The notes under the pieces: generated by a model
Database searches by the model: none
What the model was told of the DNA's origin: nothing
The model's input: the letters and a program-made list of their open reading frames with translations, nothing else
Made by a program: the position numbers and the translations under genes
Shown here: positions 9,984 to 15,264 of the stretch, one piece after another
Position numbering within the stretch: the stretch's first letter is position 1
Layout: every line of letters begins with the position of its first letter
Source: an uncultured Pedobacter sp.
GTDB taxonomy: Bacteria; Bacteroidota; Bacteroidia; Sphingobacteriales; Sphingobacteriaceae
DNA: 25,016 nucleotides
Direction of reading: 5' to 3'
Assembly (NCBI GenBank): GCA_946478755.1
Contig: CAMLDJ010000053.1
Span: 1 to 25,016 of the forward strand

Positions 9984-10026
9984 TTGGTTAGAGTTAATAG
10001 TTGATTGGTTTCTCGATTAATTGGTT
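9984..10026 (-). promoter_or_regulatory. SusC leader with three AACCAA hexamers
   Basis: On the minus strand, AACCAA occurs three times just before the susC ATG (plus-strand TTGGTT at 9984-9989, 10005-10010 and 10021-10026). The last copy abuts the start codon. The AAACCAA before the esterase start at 2168 is alike, so the proximal copy may be a translation-leader preference and not a regulator site. No -33/-7 promoter pair could be assigned. Confidence 0.3.
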
Positions 10027-10055
10027 ACCTCAGTTTCAGCTCTATAAGCTAAACG

Positions 10056-10088
10056 GCCCGGAGTGCTGGTAACACTCCTGGCTTTTTT
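10056..10088 (+). terminator. Rho-independent terminator-like hairpin facing the plus strand, between fecR and susC
   Basis: GCCCGGAGTG and CACTCCTGGC form a stem of about nine base pairs with one mismatch around a short loop (10056-10082). It is followed on the plus strand by six T (10083-10088). On the minus strand, where the genes run, the stem is preceded by A6 and is not followed by a T-run. It therefore terminates antisense transcription best. For the operon it would act as a stem in the fecR-susC intergenic RNA. Confidence 0.55.
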
Positions 10089-10105
10089 GATAACAAACTC
10101 TTGTA

Positions 10106-11293
10106 TTATTTTTTTATAACGGTCACCCTCCTTCCTTCTATTTTAAAGGTAATCTTCCCGCTTAATTCCATTGTTTTGAGCAGTGTTTTTAAGCTTTTCT
10201 TACGTGAATAGTTTCCCAGAAAAGAAACATCATCCATATTCCCTTTAAATTCGATATCCACATCGTACCATCTGGATATCTTCTTCATAATACCGGAGAT
10301 ATTTTCACGATTGAACACAAAGAGCTCATTCTTCCAGTCTATTGCATCCTTAACATCTACCTGTTTAACCATAAATGATGATGATTCCAAGTCATTTAAT
10401 GACATCTGTCCGGGTTTGAGCAAGGTCTGGTAATTCTTTGCGATCACTTTTACTGAACCTTCAAGCAGCGTTGTTTTAATGGTAGTGTCATCGCTGTATG
10501 CAGAAATGTTAAAGTGTGTACCCAAAACTTCTATCTGTTGTTTATCATCTACATTAACCCGAAAAGGTTTTCCTGACTTTTTAGCGACTTCAAAATAAGC
10601 TTCTCCCTTCAAAGTAACTTTTCGCTCCCTGCCGCTAAAATTTGCAGGGAATTCAAGTGACGATGCTGAATTTAAATATACCTTGGTCCCATCCTGAAGT
10701 ACGACGTTATATCTGCCTCCCCTGGGAACACTTATTGTATTCCGTTCAGCCAGTTCTGAAGTAGGTTTATGATTTGATTTTGGCAATGACGTATAAACGA
10801 GTTCGCCATCTTTAGTTTTACTGACAATAACACCCTTTTGATCGGCGAACCGGCCATTTGACAAATTATTTAACGTAATCTCCGAGCCATCAGCCAAGGT
10901 TAAAGTCGCTTTTTTTCCAGCGGGCATCTGATCAGCGATATCGGCAGTAGGAGCTTGCGGATCAGATTTTGTCGACTGCTGGTGTACATAAAAACCTATA
11001 GCGATAGAAAAAAACAGAAAAATTGTGGCAGCAACCTGTAACCACTGCGTATAGCGGTCCCCTTTATGTCGCGGATGCCTTATGACATCTGAATAAATAC
11101 GATCTGAATGACCTTCTGGCACATCCAGCATCTCCGTCTCCCGCAGTTCATCCCAGGTATGATCAATCAGTTGCGCTAAACTGCCTTGGTTAGCTGGCTC
11201 GTCCAGCAAGCCAATAAACTCCTTAACCTCCTCTTCAGTGAGTTGATCGTTGATATACTTAAGGTATAAATCTTTTAATAATGACTCGTTCAT
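10106..11293 (-). CDS. FecR-type anti-sigma factor with C-terminal DUF4974
   Basis: This 395-residue inner-membrane protein has a cytosolic N-terminus (about residues 1-83) with a short helical ASD-like segment (YLKYINDQLTEEEVKEFIGLL) that should bind the sigma factor. One membrane span covers about residues 84-104 (WLQVAATIFLFFSIAIGFYV). The periplasmic part starts with a Bacteroidota-typical segment (ADGSEITLNNLSNGRF) and continues into the FecR domain (SVPRGGRYNVVLQDGTKVYLNS, ERKVTLKGEAYFEVAK, FRVNVDDKQQIEVLGTHFN). It ends in DUF4974 (WKNELFVFNRENISGIMKKISRWYDVDIEF), which probably meets the STN domain of the SusC. It holds the ECF sigma factor inactive until the receptor signals import. 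It lies 151 bp after the sigma gene and 122 bp before susC. Confidence 0.93.
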   Translation of the reverse strand: MNESLLKDLYLKYINDQLTEEEVKEFIGLLDEPANQGSLAQLIDHTWDELRETEMLDVPEGHSDRIYSDVIRHPRHKGDRYTQWLQVAATIFLFFSIAIGFYVHQQSTKSDPQAPTADIADQMPAGKKATLTLADGSEITLNNLSNGRFADQKGVIVSKTKDGELVYTSLPKSNHKPTSELAERNTISVPRGGRYNVVLQDGTKVYLNSASSLEFPANFSGRERKVTLKGEAYFEVAKKSGKPFRVNVDDKQQIEVLGTHFNISAYSDDTTIKTTLLEGSVKVIAKNYQTLLKPGQMSLNDLESSSFMVKQVDVKDAIDWKNELFVFNRENISGIMKKISRWYDVDIEFKGNMDDVSFLGNYSRKKSLKTLLKTMELSGKITFKIEGRRVTVIKK

Positions 11294-11372
11294 ATCTGGT
11301 CCGGAAACTTAGGCTATAATAAGCTGTCCCTTTATATGTATAGATCCATGCTGAAGGGTGCTCGGAGTAGTG

Positions 11373-11422
11373 AAGCAATAAAAAAAATAAATATTTTGAA
11401 TAAATGCTGTTCAAGCAATAAA
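11373..11422. repeat. Pair of AAGCAATAAA direct repeats upstream of fecR
   Basis: Identical 10-mers AAGCAATAAA occur at 11373-11382 and 11413-11422, exactly 40 bp apart, in the 151-bp gap between the sigma and fecR genes. The spacing is close to four helical turns. The surrounding sequence is A/T-rich, so chance is possible. Confidence 0.3.
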
Positions 11423-11444
11423 GAGGCTTACCGGAAAATAATAT

Positions 11445-12065
11445 TTAATTATTTTTTTCGCTAAGTATTTGCAGGAGGATCGCAAACATGGCGATATCAT
11501 TATGTTTGATCACATAATTTCGCAAGAAACGTAATGCCTGTTGCATATGCGTCTTAACGGTTAATGGCGATAAGGATAAACGTTCGGCTGCCTGAGCATA
11601 TTTTAGTCCTTCGTCTCTGCAAAGAAGATAGACTTTCCTTTGCTGCGGGGGTAATAATGAAATCCCTTCTTTGAGTATATTGTTGGAGTCATTCAGGAAG
11701 ATCTCTTCCTCTGTCTCATTATGTTCCTCTTCCCAATTGCTGATTAAATGCTGATTTGCTTTGATCTCCATCTTATGTTTATGCAGCATTTTCAGGCAAG
11801 CATTTCTTGTCACTATTCGCAAATAAGCTTCCAAATCATTGATTTCAACAGGGTTTTTATGTTGCCAGATCTTCAGAAAAACATCGTGGAGTATTTCTTC
11901 GGCATAGGCATTTGATTTGATAATTTTTAAAGCACAGGTAAAAACCTGTTTACGGTGCAGATCAAATAAGATACGAAATGAGTTTTCGTTCCCTTGTGAC
12001 AGCTCATATAACAGTTGCTGCTCATCATTAAGCCGGACTCCTTTAATCAAATTCATGTCCTGCAT
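11445..12065 (-). CDS. ECF RNA polymerase sigma-70 factor (FecI-like, Bacteroidota type)
   Basis: The protein has 206 residues. Sigma region 2 covers about residues 25-95, with FRILFDLHRKQVFTCALKII, AEEILHDVFLKIWQHK and the -10-recognition helix area (DLEAYLRIVTRNACLKML). A linker rich in Glu follows, then region 4 at about 135-188, with LLPPQQRKVYLLCRDEGLKYAQAAERLSLSPLTVKTHMQQALRFLR as the -35 recognition helix-turn-helix (residue pieces adjoin in this order). There is no region 3, as expected of ECF factors. Start choice is between Met1 at 12065 and Met4 at 12056; both are plausible. It is the first gene of the operon and is followed by its anti-sigma factor. It should drive susC and downstream genes when the receptor senses substrate (established FecI/FecR logic; target promoters not identified here). 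Confidence 0.93.
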   Translation of the reverse strand: MQDMNLIKGVRLNDEQQLLYELSQGNENSFRILFDLHRKQVFTCALKIIKSNAYAEEILHDVFLKIWQHKNPVEINDLEAYLRIVTRNACLKMLHKHKMEIKANQHLISNWEEEHNETEEEIFLNDSNNILKEGISLLPPQQRKVYLLCRDEGLKYAQAAERLSLSPLTVKTHMQQALRFLRNYVIKHNDIAMFAILLQILSEKNN

Positions 12066-12144
12066 TTAAAATCAGAATATTGGTCTGTAAATAATTCCTA
12101 TATCTTATACTAACTTATTGCAAGATAAAACTATTTTTAATATT

Positions 12145-12162
12145 AATCTATTTTAATAGATT
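12145..12162. repeat. AT-rich perfect palindrome upstream of the ECF sigma gene
   Basis: AATCTATT, TT, AATAGATT form a perfect inverted repeat with 8-bp arms and a 2-bp centre, located 80 bp upstream of the sigma start and just after the VOC gene stop (minus-strand order). It could be an operator for the sigma gene or a weak hairpin between the two genes. Local AT content is very high, so confidence is limited. Confidence 0.35.
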
Positions 12163-12223
12163 TCTATTGCGGTTATAATAAAAGCAGTTAAGCTATCTAT
12201 AGGCCAGCACCCTTCAGGCAAAA

Positions 12224-12616
12224 TTAGCCATCATAGTTATGAAATTCGGTTATGGTTAAATAATATCCATCCAGATCTCTGACTGAAAATTCCTTTTTCG
12301 TGGAATTTGGGTTTAGGTGAATGTCTTCTTCAATGATGCAGGCCAGTTTTTGGGCATTTTTCCGTATATCATCTATGTTATCTGTTCTAAAGTAAAGGAT
12401 GAGCCCATTTCCGGGAGAGATTTCGGGGCTGATCATAGTGGGATGCTGGTGTTCTCCCCATTTATGAAGGCAGATCAGCACTTCGTTATTTCCAGCTATC
12501 AGGATGTCAAATTTCTTTCCGCCATGCATGCTTCTGCAACCCAGCAGCGATTGATACCACCTGGAACTTGCTTCAACGTCTTTTACGGCGATAATAGGAT
12601 CTACTTTCATCATCAT
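12224..12616 (-). CDS. VOC/glyoxalase-fold protein (glyoxalase/bleomycin resistance/dioxygenase superfamily)
   Basis: The protein has 130 residues, a normal length for a single VOC domain made of two beta-alpha-beta-beta-beta modules. Module one is PIIAVKDVEASSRWYQSLLGC with the usual F/WY-LLG turn. Module two is GLILYFRTDNIDDIRKNAQKLACII, ending in the strand FSVRDLDGYYLTITEF, the VOC C-terminal signature. Candidate metal ligands are the Glu at the end (TEF) and His in HKWGEHQHP. The chemistry cannot be told from sequence; members include glyoxalases, dioxygenases and antibiotic-binding proteins. The start has three successive Met codons (12616, 12613, 12610). No functional link with the sialidase locus was seen. 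The stop lies about 160 bp before the sigma gene start on the same strand, so read-through is possible. Confidence 0.82.
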   Translation of the reverse strand: MMMKVDPIIAVKDVEASSRWYQSLLGCRSMHGGKKFDILIAGNNEVLICLHKWGEHQHPTMISPEISPGNGLILYFRTDNIDDIRKNAQKLACIIEEDIHLNPNSTKKEFSVRDLDGYYLTITEFHNYDG

Positions 12617-12751
12617 ATGATTTTTTGTTGCATTAACTAAGGGATTTTTTGGTTTTAAATGGGCTCAAATGGTGTTTTTAAATTCTTAACAGTAAATATC
12701 TGCTCATGAAGAATATAGAAAATTCAAACCGTCTTTCATAAGAAATCTAAG

Positions 12752-12826
12752 CTAAATCTCCTTCATTTGGCGCATTAGATGGCGCAGATTTTCGGGCAAT
12801 TTCAAGAAGCTTTCTCTCACACTCAT
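12752..12826 (-). CDS. Micro-ORF of 24 residues, third in a coupled run
   Basis: ATG at 12826 overlaps the stop of the preceding micro-ORF (TAATG arrangement), and the frame ends in TAG at 12752. The product MSVRESFLKLPENLRHLMRQ plus MKEI is too short for family assignment. It may be a remnant of the gene whose N-terminus is the endonuclease V-like fragment, now out of frame, or a chance frame. Confidence 0.2.
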   Translation of the reverse strand: MSVRESFLKLPENLRHLMRQMKEI

Positions 12827-12954
12827 TAGTCTTCCATGCCAAAAACAATCTCAGAATAGGTAGCTGTTTCTTGTTCAGATTCCCATTCCGCAAAACTTAA
12901 ACAAATAGTTTGAGCTTTGTCCTCAAAGTAAAAAGTGTCGAATGCCAATATCAT
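12826..12954 (-). pseudogene. Endonuclease V-like N-terminal fragment (42 residues)
   Basis: The frame starts with ATG at 12954, overlapping the stop of the upstream micro-ORF by one base, and ends in TAA at 12826. The product begins MILAFDTFYFEDKAQTICLS and ends in YSEIVFGMED. This resembles, from memory, the N-terminus of small endonuclease V-like proteins of Bacteroidota (MI-AFDTYYFD-KAKTVC pattern), which are far longer. The FYKRELPCI-type block expected next is missing, so the gene seems truncated by an early stop and a following deletion or shift. Assignment to the family is tentative. Confidence 0.4.
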
Positions 12955-13112
12955 TAGTCAAATCTAATTTCCACACATTTATCCGTATGATAAGGATATA
13001 ATTCAACTATTCTATCATCTTCTAAATGCTTCTTGAGATGTGTATAGTTATGACTTAAAAACCGATTCACCTGAAATATTTGAGCCATTTTCATTTTTTC
13101 TCTTAGTTGCAT
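12954..13112 (-). CDS. Small hypothetical protein, 52 residues
   Basis: The frame runs from ATG at 13112 to TAA at 12954, and the stop overlaps the next ATG (TAATG), a translational-coupling arrangement. The product is hydrophilic and starts MQLREKMKMAQIFQVNRFLS. It has the segment HLEDDRIVELYPYHTDKCVE near the C-terminus and no signal peptide or membrane span. Internal Met7 or Met9 are alternative starts. The family is not recognised. The protein-like C-terminus (IVELYPYHTDKCVEIRFD) and the coupling argue that it is or was a real gene. Confidence 0.4.
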   Translation of the reverse strand: MQLREKMKMAQIFQVNRFLSHNYTHLKKHLEDDRIVELYPYHTDKCVEIRFD

Positions 13113-13131
13113 CTCTCGGCTACCAAATACT

Positions 13132-13169
13132 ATTTACGATTTATTTACAAAATTTACATTTTTATTTAC
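13132..13169 (+). promoter_or_regulatory. Four ATTTAC repeats, about one helical turn apart
   Basis: ATTTAC occurs at 13132, 13143, 13152 and 13164, with spacings of 11, 9 and 12 bp (mean about 10.7). The cluster lies 71-108 bp before the start of the plus-strand secreted-protein gene and just upstream of the divergent micro-ORF start at 13112. Repeats on one DNA face suggest a regulator binding array, but the region is AT-rich and no factor can be named. Confidence 0.4.
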
Positions 13170-13239
13170 AATCCAAATCATTCAGTCCGAAAAATATCAA
13201 GCTAGATTCGCTGAATCAATTTGAAAGGATATGAAATAT

Positions 13240-13788
13240 ATGAAAAAAGCCATCTATGCGCTGATCTTACTGCTGGTTGTGGTGAGCGGACTAGTATTTG
13301 CTAATCGTGAAATTAAAAATGAAACTAAGCCATCCGTAAAGCCGTTGTCTATTGCTTACAGGAAAGCCGGCCTGGATGACAGGAAAAAATGGGAGGCTTC
13401 TCCTGATGGTATAAAGTTCAAAGAATGGGAGGTTTCTCCTGAAGGTATAAAGGTGCATGCCAGTCATGATAAAATAAGGAAGTACATAAAGGCTTTCACC
13501 AATATGGAGGCCGTGGTAACCTCTCTTACTTTTCAGCGTGCAAACGGGAAATCATCAGGACCAAAATGGCTTATAGTCAGGATTAATGGTGAAGAATACA
13601 TGATGCAATTTATTCCTAAGAATTTTCAGCAGTTAAATAGCCTGAAAGTTAACGACAAAATAATTGTAAGAAGCCACAGCGCAGGGTATTCGCCTAATCA
13701 TCCATATTTGATTATATCGGGCGACTATATTGAGCGAAATAGTAAGGTACTTTTTAAACGTGACTTTAGCAAAAATAACCGTTGCTGA
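13240..13788 (+). CDS. Secreted hypothetical protein with W-E-x-S-P-x-G-I-K tandem repeat
   Basis: The start at 13240 is favoured over 13231 because AGGA at 13226-13229 is 10 nt away, against 1 nt for the first ATG. A signal peptide covers residues 1 to about 21 (KKAIYALILLLVVVSGLVFA). The mature part holds a 12-residue unit repeated twice: WEASPDGIKFKE (51-62) and WEVSPEGIKVHA (63-74). At DNA level the 27-nt cores (13390-13416, 13426-13452) are 25/27 identical, so the duplication is recent. The C-terminal half (WLIVRINGEEYMMQFIP, LKVNDKIIVRSH, YLIISGDYI) looks like an OB-like beta barrel, which is inferred from strand pattern only. No function is known. It stands alone on the plus strand, with phased ATTTAC repeats upstream. 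Confidence 0.72.
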   Translation: MKKAIYALILLLVVVSGLVFANREIKNETKPSVKPLSIAYRKAGLDDRKKWEASPDGIKFKEWEVSPEGIKVHASHDKIRKYIKAFTNMEAVVTSLTFQRANGKSSGPKWLIVRINGEEYMMQFIPKNFQQLNSLKVNDKIIVRSHSAGYSPNHPYLIISGDYIERNSKVLFKRDFSKNNRC

Positions 13789-14140
13789 GAATTGGGGGCC
13801 TCGCGATTTAGCAATAATAGCAATTAAACCTGGCTCTAACGTCTCAAAAAACGCTAATAAGTGTTCAGAATCTCCCGTTTGAGCTACTGGAAACATACCG
13901 GAGTAATTATTTCGAGTAATTTTGCAGTTGATATATCGCTTGCAAATCTTCCAGAAAGTTCGACATTTCGCGCCTTCCCTACATTGATCATCCTTTAGAC
14001 ATAAAAATCTAAGGGATTTTTTGCATGTAATATTCACCATAATGGATGATTCATGTAGTATCGAAACACAGTTACTGCCATATTCAAATATACGCTATAA
14101 TAGGATGCACAGATATTAATTTTCCTGGTTGCATCAGACC
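13789..14140. other. 352-bp intergenic stretch between convergent genes
   Basis: The secreted-protein gene and the pyrophosphatase gene converge here. A minus-strand frame (13633-14040, 135 codons) stays open through much of it but runs antisense into the real gene and has a cysteine-rich, unfamiliar product; it is not called. A weak AT-rich hairpin lies at 14003-14021. Nothing else was recognised. Confidence 0.5.
14003..14022. terminator. Weak AT-rich bidirectional hairpin between convergent genes
   Basis: AAAAATC (14003-14009) and GATTTTT (14015-14021) form a 7-bp stem with a 5-nt loop. It has T-runs on the plus strand and, by symmetry, on the minus strand. It lies about 120 bp past the pyrophosphatase stop and 215 bp past the secreted-protein stop. 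The stem is weak, so the call is tentative. Confidence 0.25.
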
Positions 14141-14941
14141 TTAAAGCTTTCGTATCCTGCTAAGCAGCACCTGTATTTCCTGCTGGGAAAACTCCTTTTC
14201 GAGTTTGGTTTTGAGCCATGTCCAATATGCGCTGTCAGCCGAATGGATCAGCACTTCGTAAACCAATAGCTCATCTTTTTTCGTTTTGCCCTGATCATCT
14301 TTCCAGATCCCGCTAACAGGACTGCGGGAATAAACCGTAAATCCGCCAAAGCGGCTTTTAAGCACTGCATTCAGTCTGGCGTACAGGTTTTCCGGAAAAG
14401 GTTCCCCTTTTCCGTTTACAATCGGAAGTAAGAGTTGTACCAAGGTGTCCTTCATCACTTCATTCTGCGCTTTTTCAATGAGGGCCACTGCTTTTGCCGG
14501 ACTCAGCCTTTCTAACGGTGTAAAGACCTTGCCTGCCTGCTGGTTATAATTGCTAAAGAAGTTTTCCAGTTCACCGAGCGTGTCTTTAGGCAGATCTGTC
14601 AATTTGTTTACCGCTACATACTGCCTGGATACTTCTGCCACAGCTATTATCCGGTCATTGCGCATGCGCCGTCCGTCCTTTTCCTTCTGACTGGCCTTGA
14701 TTGCCCCAATCACACGGCAGTCTACCGCACAGCCCGAAAAAGTCTCGATTTCAGAAATAATCATTACGTCCACCGGATCACCGTCACCTCCCGTGGTTCC
14801 CGGTATATAACCAAAATCATAAGGGAAGGAAAGTCCGGCAGGCATCACCTTTTTGAGCTTAAAGCAGTCCAGCAGCGGATCAAAGTCGTACTTCTGTCCT
14901 TTTCCTTTTGGTGTTTCAACAATTGCGGTAATGGTTTTCAA
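14141..14941 (-). CDS. Family I inorganic pyrophosphatase with extra C-terminal domain
   Basis: This enzyme should hydrolyse pyrophosphate to two phosphates in the cytoplasm, driving nucleotide and polymer synthesis. Residues about 1-165 are the family I core. The signature DGDPVDV is at 53-59 with metal-binding Asp53, Asp55 and Asp58, preceded by MPAGLSFPYDFGYIPGT (33-49). The usual single-domain enzyme is about 170-220 residues; this one has 266. The extra part (about 169-266: FGGFTVYSRSPVSGIWKDD, LLVYEVLIHSADSAYWTWL, KEFSQQEIQVLLSRIRKL) looks, from memory, like a small stand-alone family of bacterial hypothetical proteins with the pattern FGG-TAY-R-P-G-WKDD. It therefore reads as a fusion. 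No signal peptide. The gene is monocistronic and unrelated to the flanking glycan loci. Confidence 0.85.
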   Translation of the reverse strand: MKTITAIVETPKGKGQKYDFDPLLDCFKLKKVMPAGLSFPYDFGYIPGTTGGDGDPVDVMIISEIETFSGCAVDCRVIGAIKASQKEKDGRRMRNDRIIAVAEVSRQYVAVNKLTDLPKDTLGELENFFSNYNQQAGKVFTPLERLSPAKAVALIEKAQNEVMKDTLVQLLLPIVNGKGEPFPENLYARLNAVLKSRFGGFTVYSRSPVSGIWKDDQGKTKKDELLVYEVLIHSADSAYWTWLKTKLEKEFSQQEIQVLLSRIRKL

Positions 14942-15034
14942 GAATATATTTTTTGAGTATAACCTGTTTTAAGAATAACCTGATAACAAGTCCCAACCCT
15001 CTCCTGTTTAAAACCGTATAAAATTTATTAAAAA

Positions 15035-15196
15035 TTGCGCTCTATCGTAAACCTGAAAGCATTTTCCGGTAAATCTGTCCACGTGTATCATGCCTTTGTA
15101 GCTGAAGACCGAAAACGAAAGAGCAACAGTCAGTATCTGGGCGTGATTCCGAGTGCTTTAGATCATACTGTTATCAAGATCAAAGGTAATGGATAA
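15035..15196 (+). pseudogene. C-terminal remnant of a DUF6266-like protein
   Basis: A 53-codon plus-strand frame ends in TAA at 15194-15196. Its N-terminal side meets a stop three codons earlier, and it has no credible start. The product contains LKAFSGKSVHVYHAFVAEDR and SNSQYLGVI, which resembles the C-terminal strand pattern of DUF6266 proteins of Bacteroidota (GKSVHVY-AF---DG---SNSQYLG). Intact members are about 200 residues, so only the tail remains. It lies antisense to the flanking genes and suggests a deletion at this junction. Family assignment is by eye. Confidence 0.5.
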
Positions 15197-15220
15197 ACTA
15201 AGGTTGTCCTGTACTATAAT

Positions 15221-15256
15221 TAAAAAAACTGCCCCCAATAAACATCAGGGACAGTA
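15221..15256 (-). terminator. Rho-independent terminator after the second susD
   Basis: On the minus strand, ACTGTCCCT pairs with GGGGGCAGT (two G-U wobbles) around a 10-nt loop and is followed by a run of seven T (plus-strand A-run at 15222-15228). It begins 9 bp after the susD stop, so the SusCD unit is two genes long. Confidence 0.8.
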
Positions 15257-15264
15257 TAAGCAAT

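Larger units (their letters stand above)
12617..13239. other. 623-bp AT-rich stretch with micro-ORFs and phased repeats
   Basis: There is no full-length gene here. The minus strand holds three very small overlapping reading frames (12752-13112), described separately. The right part (13132-13169) carries four ATTTAC repeats ahead of the plus-strand gene at 13240. Positions 12617-12751 show nothing recognisable beyond A/T runs. A plus-strand frame at 13040-13234 is judged a shadow. Confidence 0.6.
14942..15264. other. 323-bp gap with DUF6266 relic and susD terminator
   Basis: The stretch holds a direct repeat ATAACCTG at 14959 and 14975 (16 bp apart) upstream of the pyrophosphatase gene, the plus-strand DUF6266-like fragment (15035-15196), and the terminator of the second susD (15221-15256). 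No intact gene was seen. Confidence 0.55.

Noticed and set aside
12219..12226. Minus-strand TAATTTTG, matching the Bacteroidota -7 element, upstream of the sigma gene
   Set aside because: It overlaps the stop codon of the VOC gene and no -33 TTTG is found at proper spacing, so it is not called a promoter.
13040..13234. Plus-strand frame of 64 codons before the secreted-protein gene
   Set aside because: It overlaps the better-supported minus-strand 52-residue frame and the phased repeats. Its product is a low-complexity Phe/Leu-rich shadow of AT-rich DNA.
13633..14040. Minus-strand 135-codon frame
   Set aside because: About 50 codons are antisense to the real plus-strand gene and no family was recognised. 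It is kept only as a low-interest observation.
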